A DNA stretch of 64,000 nucleotides from Botrytis cinerea B05.10 (taxonomy: Eukaryota > Ascomycota > Leotiomycetes > Helotiales > Sclerotiniaceae), in NCBI RefSeq assembly GCF_000143535.2, contig NC_037310.1, forward strand, positions 744,001 through 808,000, written 5' to 3'. The notes under the pieces are model-generated. The model saw only the letters and a program-made list of their open reading frames with translations. It did no database searches and had not been told where the DNA came from. Positions 38,815 through 50,397 of this stretch are shown piece by piece (within the stretch, counting starts at the first letter, position 1; every line of letters begins with the position of its first letter). The position numbers were made by a program, and so were the translations under genes.

Positions 38815-41211
38815 ATGTCGTTTGGAGGGGACATCGGACTCGATACAACATCGTCGTCCAATGCTGCTGGTAATGGCGGCAACCAGGGCGAGACAACTGG
38901 AAGACCTGCCACCCCTCAAGATGCAACCGCAAAAGCAGTTCAAGATGTCACAAGCTCGGAGGTGAGTGACTTGCCAGAGGTTCTTCCATTTGTTGTAGGA
39001 AAGCTAACCGTGTCCATGACGTTAGATTGGAATATCAACCTTGTTAACCCGACTGAAACAAAGTATTGCTTCCGCAAAGGTATTTCTCTGACTTTCAATG
39101 CCTGCGTGGATATGGAGCTGACGTTTGCGGAACAGGAATTCGCACTTTTCCTCAAGAAACGGTCCATCATGGAAGAGGAACATTCGAACGGTTTAAAAAA
39201 GCTGTGTAAGGCAACCGGGGATAATATTCGCAGACCAGAGCATCGACACGGATCGTTTCTACAGTCATACGAAGAGGTCCTCATTATACACGAGCGAATG
39301 GCCGAGAATGGGGCTCAATTTGGCGTGTCTCTACATCAGATGCATGAGGATCTTATCGAAATGGCTTCGAACATAGAGAAGGGCAGAAAGCATTGGAAGA
39401 ATACTGGGTTGGCAGCAGAACAACGTGCTGCTGATACCGAAGCTGCCATGAAGAAGTCGAAGGCGAAGTACGACTCTCTGGCAGACGAGTATGATAGAGC
39501 TCGCACTGGGGACAGGCAACCAGGAAAGATTTTTGGCCTCAAGGGCCCCAAATCGGCAGCGCAACATGAAGAGGACCTTCTTCGCAAAGTCCAGGCTGCC
39601 GATGCAGATTATGCGTCCAAGGTACAAGCTGCGCAAAGCCAACGAACCGAGCTCTGGTCAAAATCAAGACCTGAGGCTGTGAAAGCTCTAGAAGATCTCA
39701 TTCAAGAATGCGACTCTGCATTGACATTGCAGATGCAGAAGTTTGGTAAGGCATGAAAGCTCAGCAACACTACGCATAACACTAATTGTATTGAACAGCA
39801 TCCTTTAACGAAAAGCTACTTTTGAGCAATGGCTTGAATATAAGCCCTATCAAAGGAAAAGAGCAAGGGACATTAAATCGCAGTCTCCGTGAAGTTGTTC
39901 ACGCAATTGATAATGTTAAAGACCTGAGCAACTACATCAGTAGCTTCTCTGGTAACATGCAGTCCCGGATCACGGAAATCAAATATGAGCGTAATCCGGT
40001 TAGCTATGAAGATTCCTAATTGCATTTATTTACGCCCGGCTAATTTTAATACAGGTTTTGCAACCCGCACAAAATACCGCTCAGCGACAATCGGATCCCA
40101 ACGCTCTCCAAGCTCGACAAGGACCCGTAATACCACCACAGCCATCTCACCAAGTTCATATGAGCCAACCTTTTAATCAAAGCAGTCCCCCAACTCACCA
40201 GCGCGAAAGAAGCTTTAGCCATGGCCCATCTCTTTCGCAACACATCGTTGCACCTGTTGTATCGCCCACTAACCCAATATCCACCTCTCCCGACTTCAAT
40301 ACCTGGTCACCTCGTGCAGATGGCCCCCCCCAGATATCAACCTTGCCATTTCAGCCACAACCTCAAAACGAGACACCAATACAACAGACACCACAAAACC
40401 CTACAACGCATGCACCAGTGTCCCATGGCCCATCCTCGGCACCACTATTCGGAGCGGGATCGGCTCCAGCTCCAGGCAACAGCACTCATCTAGCACCTTT
40501 GAAACCAGTGTTTGGACTCAGCCTCGAGGAACTCTTTGACAGAGATGGCTCTGCTGTTCCAATGATTGTCTACCAGTGTATTCAAGCAGTTGACCTCTTT
40601 GGGCTCGAGGTCGAAGGAATATACCGGCTATCTGGTACCGCATCTCATATAATGAAGATCAAGGCAATGTTCGATAACGGCAAGTTGGACAATTTGGTTG
40701 GTTTTTTGAGGCAATCTTGCTAACAATCCGCAGACGCATCTAAGGTGGACTTCCGTAACCCGGAAAGCTTCTTTCACGATGTCAATAGTGTGGCTGGTCT
40801 TCTCAAACAGTTCTTCCGCGAACTCCCAGACCCTTTATTGACTATCGAGCAATATCCTGCATTTATCGAGGCTGCAAGTAAGTTATCTTTAAGATTTACG
40901 CATTTGACCGTTTTCCTACTAACGTAAGCACAGAGCATGATGATGAAATAGTCCGTCGCGACTCTCTACATGCGATCATCAATGGCCTTCCTGATCCCAA
41001 TTACGCTACTCTTCGAGCCTTGACTTTACATTTAAATAGAGTACAGGAGAGTTCGGCATCTAACAGGATGACTGCAAGCAACTTGGCCATAGTATTTGGC
41101 CCTACACTCATGGGTGCTAATTCAGGACCGAACATGTCAGATGCTGGGTGGCAGGTTCGTGTCGTTGACACTATTTTGAAAAACACTTATCAGATATTTG
41201 ACGACGACTGA
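38815..41211 (+). CDS. F-BAR and RhoGAP domain protein (Rgd1-like)
   Basis: Seven exons (38815-38961, 39026-39079, 39136-39745, 39799-39998, 40055-40679, 40734-40877, 40934-41211) give 685 residues. Residues about 50-300 form an F-BAR membrane-curving coiled coil, beginning [18 protein letters not shown] and continuing EFALFLKKR and [13 protein letters not shown] proline/glutamine-rich linker spans about 338-485. Residues about 490-680 are a RhoGAP domain starting FGLSLEELF, with the arginine finger in GIYRLSG (R528) and the [15 protein letters not shown] and [17 protein letters not shown] blocks. The arrangement lacks a DEP domain, matching yeast Rgd1 rather than Rgd2. Family knowledge: it stimulates GTP hydrolysis by Rho3/Rho4-type GTPases at growth tips and septa. 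Intron 5 (40680-40733) is a GC-AG intron whose use restores the domain exactly. The start ATG follows an A-rich leader. Confidence 0.93.
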
Positions 41212-41726
41212 GGCGAAGAAGATTGTCGATTGACTTGAAGAGTTCTTAACGAGATACCATAGCTGCTCATATTATGAACCTGCCTTTGGAACAGAAACAA
41301 GGGCAGGGAATTCCTAGCATCAGACCTCTATTTGCCGACAAGACATTCTAAAGAAAGTACATGCCACTGTATTTCGAATACTATTATTGTAAGGCACGGG
41401 CCTGTTGACAAATATTTACGGTCTATCAAGCGAGTGTACGTCAGGGGGTGGTCTACACCACGATCGATTTTGTAGGGTCATGTGCTCAGCTCTGATGCCA
41501 GTATTGGTGCAACTATTGAATCAAAAGGGTACCAAGGTTTCAATACTCGTTAATTTTGGATCACGAAAAGATCATGTAGGGCGTCATTTTCAGTCCACTG
41601 TAGATGTAAAACAGTGTGGGGCAGTCCTAATTGAATACATTATTGATTTAAAATAAGCTCTTCATGTATCTACCATTTGGTTCAATCGAGGGCGATTTGT
41701 GATAAAATTATAAACAGAACCGACCC
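41212..41726. other. Convergent intergenic region
   Basis: About 515 bases between the stop codons of the RhoGAP (+) and Med12 (-) genes. An 83-codon frame at 41,405-41,656 has no family resemblance. Probably overlapping 3' UTRs. Confidence 0.6.
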
Positions 41727-44700
41727 TTAGTTGACTCCTTTCCTGCTTGCAAACAATGTCAAACTAAGACTTGTATCATTCTCTCCCATATTAGCACTTG
41801 GTTCTCCTAGCATCTCCCAACGTTTCATTGTAAAAGGAAATGACTGGCGGCTCGAATCCCTTGCGTGATCTGTGTTTGTATTACTGATATTCCTTCCAGC
41901 AGCTGTAGCTTTTGTGCCGGATTGATAAATGTGCAGCCAGTCAGATGGCGGTGCCATGATACTATAAATATAGCTAGTGATTGGGTTCGAGGCTGTATCT
42001 CGGAAGTTTCGACTGCATTGCTGACGAATATCGTCAGGGAGGACATCTACCATATTTAGAATAAGGTCGAAGCACTGCTGTAATGGTAGATGTTGGGTTT
42101 TTGTATTAGCTTTGAAACGATATAAATCCAAAAAGATTGCTGTCAAACATAGAATTGCTCTTCCCCGATGTTCATTTCCGACTTTTGAAGGTTCTAATGC
42201 TACTGTTTGAGAGGTTGTGAAAGATAATAGCAATGGTAGCCACTTCGTAAGGTACGTAACCTTACAGCTGTTTGGCTGTGCGCTGGCAAAACATTGCGAG
42301 GCGTTGTTAAGTAAAGTCACAACTTCTGGAAAGCAACTTTGCGAACTATGTGACGTGTTGATTTTCTCAGTATATATCTTGTCAATAGTCAAATCGAGGA
42401 TGACCATCAAGCTTTCTGCTTTCGACAACTGGTGCTCTTCCTCTAAAATATCATAATAGCCCGATGCTTTGGCAGCATGAAAGAGCCGAAGCAATTGGGT
42501 TTCAGCACCACGTCGTAAATGGTGTACGGCAGTCAAATCCAATGATGGTACAATACAAGCCCATGTCGTACCTCCCGCCATTATAGCAGACTCAACGGCA
42601 CGGTCAAGGTCGTCGAGATGAGGAGAGACCATGTTTCGTGAGATGGCTTGGGGAACCTTTCCCGAGCGAAAGGTGGAGGCCACCTTCAGTTGGCAAAATG
42701 GAAGATTAAGATAATTCGCAGATTTCAATGCATCGCCCACTGAAATATCGAAAGTCTCTATATGATACGTAGGCACAAGAAGCTTGTTAATCGAGGCACC
42801 CAATACTTTCGAAGCTTCTTGGTTGGCAGTTCCTGATAACAAAGGATGTACCATAATTCTGCCGATCATATCGCCGCCAACCAAGACTAGTGTCTGAAGC
42901 AAGTCATGCATGGCTGAGCTACCCAAGATATTCAAAGTTTGAAAAGTGATAGGTTGCATATTGTGGACAGCTGCTGAGCATGCCTCGATTGCGGATCGGA
43001 TAACCGTTAATGTAAGTTCAGGGTTGTCAATAGGCATACGACTTTGCACAATCCGGACGCGATATGCTTCGTCTGAGGTCAAGATCTCCGGTAGGCTGAG
43101 TGGGGTCGCAATTAAAGCCAATAGTTCCATGGACACTGTCGTGCTTGAGTTGGAATCGTCCTTTTCACTCTTTAAGCTGGCATCAACTAGATCTTTCATG
43201 GAAAAACAACCCAGTCCTATCATCGGGCCCCAGATTTTCACCATGCTGGGCCGTTGTTCCGACTTCTGAATATAGGGCAGCCAGCTAGCCATCAATAAAT
43301 CAAATGGCTGAGGATTGAAATCTCTTAAAGTTGTCAACAATGATACACACTTTCGCTGCTGTTCTGGTGACTTATCCAACGAGATCGATAAATGATGAGT
43401 TACTCTTTGGAAAAGCCGTTCCATGGTTCCTCGATCGATACTTGTACCATTAGCAAGAAGCTTCTCGATTTCATCTACGAATTCAACCTCGTTGTTTTGT
43501 GAACCGCCTGCCACATGATCTGATACCGGAGAACAAGCGTCGGCGACACACTTTCTATCGCTCAGAGCAAGTTGGCGAGCGAGTTGCGCGGTAAGCAGTT
43601 GATGCTCGGGCATTTTGAATGAAAGATCTAACAAGGATCCTAAAACAGCTCGTGGCATAATGTCACGATCATCTGCAAACGAGCGTGCACGATTAATGAG
43701 GACATCAAATAGGTCCTTGGTTGCTCCAATCCCAGCAAATACCTCGGCGTGTAAATTAAGTGTGTCGGCGCACGACGAGATAGTTTGAGGATCAGCTGAG
43801 GCCGTGGCAATCTTTATCACTTCGGCTAGAATAGTGAAATCATCTACAGATTCCAGGAAGTCTCGCACCATGACAAACGCAGCCGCCGTGAGTCCACAAG
43901 CATCATGAGCTGCAGGTGATGGATTGCCCCATTGATTTAATGGTTTGCTTGACGGCAGCATCTGTAGTTCAACTTCTCGAAGAAGCCAAGACCCAATGTG
44001 GGATTTGCTTGTGCGATTCAGCGATTGAATATCATCTAAGTCTCTGAAGTACCGGTCTACTTGAGGCAATCGCCGTTCTGAAGCTATTGGCATCATTCGA
44101 AAGGCGTTGCTTATATTGGAAATGCTAGCCGCTACCTTGCGGTCCTCAGTGTCTATTGGGTATTCGGCACGATAAAGTAAAGACCTGCGCAACCCAGCCA
44201 TTTCTTCGCTCAAATTTTGGATTGGCAGTTCTGCAAGAAGCCTCGTTCCACAAGGACCGTCTGGTGCCAGGTCGGAATGATCGTGTATACCACCACGGCT
44301 AATCAACCACTGAAGATATGTCGGGATACAAAAGTCGTTCGATCTCACTAGCTCGGAAACAAGGTGATAAAACGAAGCCTTGTTACGCCCAATTTCGCAA
44401 GCACTGGAATCAAGGAACGATAGCGTGACCGCAGTCGTGTCTGTGCCTAGTCTTCTCCAAGCCCGTATAATACGAGCACCAATAAATACTTTTGCATGCC
44501 CGGGTCTGTAACATGATGTCGACCAATCCAAAATTGCATGAACAAGGGCCGTCTTGTCATCATCAAGTTGCCAGCAGATATCTATGATCTCGGGTGTGAA
44601 CAGGGCGAAAAGTGACTTGTCTAGTATATCAAAAAGGCGTTGTTGAGGAGGATGCTGTGCTTCAGGAGCCAGAGTAGTAAGTCGCATGTTGCGGCGATTG

Positions 44701-46422
44701 ATCTCGTCCCAAACAGATATGGGAAGCTCGTCCGAGTAGCTGAGGTAAGCATGTAGGACCTCCCTGTGCTTGGACCAAATCTCGGGAGAGACAAAGTTGT
44801 CCGGATTTAAAGTCATCAATTTAGTTAGAAGTATGCGTAGACGACCAATCAAAGGTCCCAATATATCAGCATCTGGATGTTTGATTGTCTAAGGAGAAAT
44901 GCTGTCAGCTGTGTATGAGGGACAAATGAATATTGATGTCATACCTCCGAAAAGCGATTCAACAAAACAGTTGTGAATCGTCGTCCGAACCTCCGATACT
45001 TCAAAATATCTTCCCAATACATTTGGGCAATCAATAGCCACATTGGTAATTTTGCTTGAGAAGTCGTCTCTAGGGAAGATAATATCCAATCTATGTAATG
45101 CTCGCGATCCAGAAGGCATTCAGCATGAAAATGGGCCGCCAAACGAATCCTATCATGTTCGTAAGTAAATGCGCAAGGACTGGAGAGAGATATACTTACG
45201 CATAATAGATCCTGCGACGAAAGTCCTTTTCTCCACACGACCCAATAATGTTTTCCAACACTTGTTCAACAGAAACCGTGAAATCTCGCACCCATTTCGC
45301 TTCTCCTCCCATAGCAAAGGCACCACCTGCACCTTTTCTCTTGAAAGACCGCAGTTCATTTGCACCAACACATTTGGCTAACCAGACAGCCCGCTCGATG
45401 GGAATGTTCTTATTGAGGGCGTGTTCCAAGAGTACTTTGCCTCTAATTCCATGAGGAATCGATCGACTGAGGCGACGGAGTGATATGGTCGGGTTAGCTA
45501 GATCTTTAAGCCATATCTCTCTCTTTGTATCTGTAACCGTTACACGCGGCGGAGGCTTGAAGGTTGAGTCGGCTGTGATATTTCCATGGGCCCTTCGCTG
45601 AGCTAGAACGCTTGTAAATAACGAGGATAATGTTTGCAGGCCACTTTTGTGTTTTAAAGATGGGTATATGGAGGCTTTCGCGGAACCTGTCTCATTTTGT
45701 GACATTTGCGACTTGTCGAAGAAGCCTTGGCGGATGACAGGCTCGGAGAACTGATCTTCTGCATGATTGCCGTTCCACGGAAAGAAATCTGCATGGCCTA
45801 TTGAAAAGTTAAAAGAGATATCATAGTATGGGGATATTGCCTATCCATGGCTGGGCATACCATTCGGTGAATAAGAAGGTGCGGCCAAAGGAACCTCTAA
45901 AACAAAAGGCTTTGGGCGAGCATCTCTCTTTCCGGTAGGCCCAATCGATGGGCTCGGCCTGCCAAGAGAAGGGGGAGGATGCTGTCCGGGCCTAACAGGA
46001 AAAGCAAACGGTTTTGCAGGTGTTTGGCTGTGGGTTTGATCGGATAGTAAAATGGATTTTGAAGCTCTCATGCGAAGTATATCGGAGTGAAGTTGCGGCC
46101 GACCGCGCGAAGGCAAAGACTGCCTATTTGATATCGAATTCGAAGGGGCCAAGCTTGATTCATCCGCCTGAACAGAACTTCTTGAATCATTTGAAATTTC
46201 CTGCTTCAAGCGCGACCCTCCGGCTCTCGAGGTTTGCCCATAACGGGCCGATGTAGAATCCGGCACGTCAAGCGTTAAGTCTATGAGCGCTTCATTGTGC
46301 CTTCGAGTTGGAGAAGTAGACGATAAGCTCCTCTGAGGAGAGGGCCTCGAGGTAATATTTGAATTCAATGACCTTTGCGACTGTCGTTGGGCTTGTGACC
46401 CAACGAGGGGTTTTGTGGTCAT
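41727..46422 (-). CDS. Mediator complex subunit 12 (Srb8/Med12)
   Basis: Four exons (46422-45861, 45797-45200, 45149-44945, 44888-41727) join in frame to 1,508 residues, a usual length for fungal Med12. Introns of 63, 50 and 56 nt have GT-AG ends. The first ~220 residues are a serine/proline-rich disordered tail. The Med12 domain lies at about 278-340, seen as TKREIWLKDLANPTISL, then SIPHGIRGKVLLEHALN and IPIERAVWLAKCVGANELR. The rest is a long helical region with few motifs. Family knowledge: with Med13, CDK8 (Ssn3/Srb10) and cyclin C it forms the Mediator kinase module in the nucleus; its N-terminal part activates CDK8 and the module mostly restrains RNA polymerase II transcription. The start ATG is in a frame that leads directly into the S/P-rich tail. 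The gene is divergent from the Asterix gene. Confidence 0.92.
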
Positions 46423-47152
46423 GATTGCGCCATTCCGTGGCCGACACCTGCGACTTTAATGTAATCAGATTCTAATAATGAACAGGCTGCGCAAGTGATG
46501 TATGAGATGTGCCGTGTGTACAGAGAGATTTTACAATTATATTTGGGTTATCAGGACCCAAAAGTGATTGAATTGGGTCGAAAATCGCCGCAGGAGATTT
46601 GATGATTAGATGATATGATAGGGTATTGGTACGTCGCACAGGCGCAGTTTCTCTCTTGGTAGAAGCTAAGGCTATAATCGTGTCAAAGCGACGATGGGTG
46701 TAGAAGTATCTTGTCGTTTTATGGTATTATGTTCAGCTATGTCGTCGTACACTGCAGGATAGCATAGGTATTGTATGGATGAAGATATACAGCAGAGAAG
46801 GATGGCCGGAAATAATGTGTTTAGATGAGGCGAGGTGGGTGTGAGCGGAACAGAGTGAGAGAGACAGGTACAGAGACCCAAAAAGTCAAAAAGTGATCGT
46901 GTACGGTCCGTGTTCGTAGTTTGGTACCCCGGATTGGTCGAGCCAATTCTACCTGGACAGGTCAGATCTTATTAACCCATGTGCATGCCTAGCTCTAGCT
47001 TCACATGAAATGACAAACCTAGAGCACAGTCTCTCACACTATCTCGAACCCAAAATCTGCCAGACTTCATCAATTACGTTGTGCAAAGAAGCATCCAGAT
47101 ATATCGCACATTGTTAATCATACCAACCACACGACCACCCCATTCAACAAAC
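46423..47152. promoter_or_regulatory. Divergent promoter region, Med12 / Asterix
   Basis: About 730 bases between two outward-facing start codons. It must hold both 5' UTRs and promoters. I see no distinct box that I would name. The frame 46,672-46,881 (-) is not supported as a gene. Confidence 0.5.
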
Positions 47153-47740
47153 ATGGCGGCCGGAAAGGACATGCGGAGAGGTGATCTCAGTATGTGTTTA
47201 TTCATTGCCAATTCTTGCTCTACATCTGATAAATATGTGATCTTACACACAAGTACTGACAGCTCACCTCAAGTTATTCCCTACCAAGTTCCAGCTGTAA
47301 AAGAATCTCCCAGCGATTTCAGTGGCACGTTAGGTAGCACTCTACCAATGGCAGCAATGTTCACTCGCAACAAGCTCATCGGATGGTGCGTCGATTCAAT
47401 GGACAAGATTGGTATCCATCCTTATATATGCTAACTAACAACAGGGCTTCGGTTCTTTTCGCCATTCAAAATTGGTTAGGTGAATCTCCAGAGACGAGAA
47501 AGACCTCCTCCCAGCCGGCATACTTCTCGGTGGGAATGTCACGTAAGATATATTTGTTTTCTCACATTTGCATTGACAACCCATACTAATCTCCTTGTGC
47601 TGCAGTGATGGCTCTTGTTATTGTAAGTTCATTCACAAACCCACCATGGAGGTAACACTTGGCTAATTTACGCTCCCCAGACTTATCTTCCAATGTTTCT
47701 CCCTCCACCTCCCGCTGCCCCAGTAGCCCAATCAGCATAA
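47153..47740 (+). CDS. Asterix / PAT complex subunit (WDR83OS family)
   Basis: Five exons (47153-47189, 47274-47385, 47445-47542, 47606-47622, 47681-47740) yield 107 residues, the family's normal size. The protein reads through IPYQVPAVKESPSDF, FTRNKLIGWASVLFAIQNWL, TSSQPAYFSVGMSLMALVIT and YLPMFLPPPPAAPVAQSA, the conserved Asterix layout with hydrophobic segments at about residues 45-65 and 78-97. Family knowledge: in animals Asterix pairs with CCDC47 in the PAT complex, an ER intramembrane chaperone that shields polar membrane helices during multipass protein insertion. Fungal function is inferred from homology. Exon 4 is a 17-nt micro-exon encoding only MALVI plus two bases; without it the frame breaks. 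All introns are GT-AG (58-84 nt). Confidence 0.92.
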
Positions 47741-48978
47741 TAGTCGCAGATTACGAATGGATCACAGAAGCAACTTCCGTATGGACGATAACTGGTTACA
47801 CGGATAGAAGTGTTCATGGGGTAGAGCCCCTATCGAGAACTCATGGCATATAGTGCGCATTCGAAGAGCGGAGACGAAAATGAGAACGGTGATGTCTGTA
47901 ATGAATGGGGATCAGGCGATGATAGATCGGTAGGAAAGAGCGTGAGGGGAAAAGCCTGACATTGTAGTCAATGGTGACTTCTTCAAGTATTAATTAACAT
48001 ATTGGTATTGGAGCAAGGGTTGAAGCATTGGTAGGTGGTAAATCAGCAAAGTGTACCATTTGCTTGTACATATAATCGACATGGACTAATTGCAATCTAT
48101 TTTCTTTTCGCAAGTGTGTAGGAGTGTCTGTAGGGAAGTGATTGAATTAAGCTTTTATGAAGACGAATCAATATGCATATTGGATAGGAAGCAGTATGCG
48201 AAACTGTAAGATCTTACAATGTTCAACGGATACCTAGGTGGTAGTGCAACAGAGACAACAAAGTATCAATTTCAGGAAATCGACGATAGCTATGTGGCAT
48301 GGAAATATGTAGGAAACATCGAAGAATGTCCAGTTTACCGAGCATATACTGTACATACTGGATGCACACATCGATACTCCGTGCTATATGGCTGACACGG
48401 TGATACTGTATCAAGTATTCACCAGGTTACATTTGGCTTTTCGTAGCTTCACAACTGCAGGTGCTTATCTCTCTCTATCTACTGTCTTGACGATGGCTCG
48501 GGGACGCACTCCATCCATCCACTTGAGAAGACAATACAGCGAACGGCGGTGCTGACTAATCACTGGACCCCTGATACTCCTCTAAAGCGGCAGTGGTCAC
48601 GTACCAATTATTCATCATTCTGGAAGGAGTCATTGGAGAAAAAGAGTCATTTGGATGACTCTTTTTTACACCAGACTTGCCACTTTAACTGTATTTGTAC
48701 GACACTTACCCAATTTGATCATTGAGCTTCGCCCCGCCTCTCTTGCCACAAATCACAAAACCCCCCCGTTTAATTTAAACAACAAAACCGACCGCCTTTC
48801 TTACATTACAACACTACATAACCCTTCCAAAACCACCAATATCTAAATCACCCCACCTCGAACTCGAACTCGAACTCGAAATCAAATCCATTTACATCCC
48901 TTTACAAAGTCTATATCCTTTCCATCAACTTTATCAAATAGTATCTCAGTCCCACAGATACCAGGCACACTCGAGTTT
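47741..48978. other. Intergenic region between Asterix and eIF1 genes
   Basis: About 1.2 kb with no supportable gene. It contains the Asterix 3' UTR, an ACCTAGGT octamer at 48,232, and the pyrimidine-rich eIF1 promoter and leader. A tandem AACTCG hexamer repeat (four units) lies at about 48,856-48,880, within the likely eIF1 leader. Confidence 0.55.
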
Positions 48979-49982
48979 ATGTCCATCGAAAATCTCAAGA
49001 CGATCGGTACGCGCCCTCCCTCTTCCCCCTTTTACTCTCAGCTTTAAGAAGTAGACATCACGAGAAGACTCTTGCGCATACACTTTCATCTACATACCTA
49101 CAACTGATGATTCCCATGTCCATCTTTCATCGCCTTTGGTGCTTTCACTAACCATCTCCTATAGACTCCTTCGCTGAAGCCGATGCCGCCGGAGATCCAG
49201 GACCAGACCAAGGCTCAGGGGAGACAAAGTCGTCGTTGAACGCGAACGGTTCCTCCCCTATCGCAACATCCAAGCCAGCAAAGTCCGCAAAGGCCGCTCC
49301 TGGTGGAACTCAAATTGAGAACTTGAAAGTCTTTGGTGAGGAAATCAATCTATGTTATCGTGGCACATTCTCATTGTCATCTGTCGATTAAATCAATCAC
49401 ATCTCGGCATGAGTTGTCTCTCGTTACATAAATCTCTATTACATATTCTAACATTGGCGCGAATATAGATCCTTTCGCCGAAGCCGACGAAGAACCCGGA
49501 GACCAAAAGGCCGCAGAATATATCCATATTCGTATCCAACGTATGTCAACTCTTTTCACACCCCTTAAAATTGGGCCAAAAACATAAAAGCGAGGCTTGC
49601 ACACTGATCACTGACAATCTTAATTACAGAGCGTAATGGACGAAAGACTTTGACCACCGTTCAAGGACTTCCCAAGAAATTTGACCAGAAGAAGATTCTC
49701 AAGGTTATCAAGAAGAAGTTTGGTAAGTCTCATACAAGACAAACAACGAGGTATCGATTACTAATGTCGTGTGTAACAGCTTGCAATGGCACCATTGTCA
49801 ACGATGTCATCATGGGTGACGTGATCCAGCTTCAAGGAGACCAGCGCAAAGATGTGCAAGAATTCCTTACTGGTAAAGATGGCTTAGAGCTTGAGGCCAA
49901 GACCATCAAGGTAAGATAACAATGTCACAAGACTTGTCATGTTCCTTCCAATCTAATTCTACTTCAGGTCCACGGTTTCTAA
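48979..49982 (+). CDS. Translation initiation factor eIF1 (SUI1) with a duplicated N-terminal exon
   Basis: Six exons (48979-49006, 49165-49335, 49469-49540, 49630-49722, 49780-49910, 49968-49982) give 169 residues. The SUI1 domain is complete: YIHIRIQQRNGRKTLTTVQG, LPKKFDQKKILKVIKKKFAC, NGTIVNDVIMGDVIQLQG, then KDVQEFL and the end KTIKVHGF. Family knowledge: eIF1 binds the 40S subunit near the P site and enforces correct AUG selection. Normal eIF1 is about 108-113 residues. The extra length comes from exon 2, 171 nt with phase 1 at both ends. Exon 1 plus the start of exon 2 (IENLKTI/DSFAEADAAGD) repeats at the end of exon 2 plus the start of exon 3 (IENLKVF/DPFAEADEEPGD). Skipping exon 2 would give a standard 112-residue eIF1, so both isoforms are possible. 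Confidence 0.93.
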
Positions 49983-50397
49983 AATCGTCAGTCACACGTT
50001 ACGAGCTATCGCGGCCTTGTAAGCTCCCATCACCATATGTGGTTGCTTGCATGCTCAATCTATACCATCGCTGCGAAAGACTCTATAAACATGTCGGCGA
50101 GATATTCCCAATCATCCCCCGCATTCAACACAGAAAGCGCTGGGCGGTAATAAGGGAGGGCTTTGCATATGAATGTTCCAACTTTGCTATTTCTATCATA
50201 GCGGGGTCTTCATTCTTTTTCTTTTCACGCTATTCAGATCAGAATGCTCAGTGCACCTGGCTGTAAATTTCATCCGATATGCCTCATTGGCGTAGTAAAG
50301 ATATCAATTCATAAAGGCATATGGGCCCATTACATGTCTCCATTCTTCATTTGAGTTGCATGCCTGTGAATAGTGACTATCATATTTATTGAATGTC
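49983..50397. other. Convergent intergenic region eIF1 / Eos1
   Basis: About 415 bases between two facing stop codons. No gene seen; presumably 3' UTRs. Confidence 0.55.

Noticed and set aside
38940..39642. Antisense open frames across the RhoGAP gene
   Set aside because: They are shadows of the F-BAR coding frame with no domain content of their own.
41405..41656. 83-codon plus-strand frame between RhoGAP and Med12
   Set aside because: No family resemblance and it lies where both 3' UTRs are expected.
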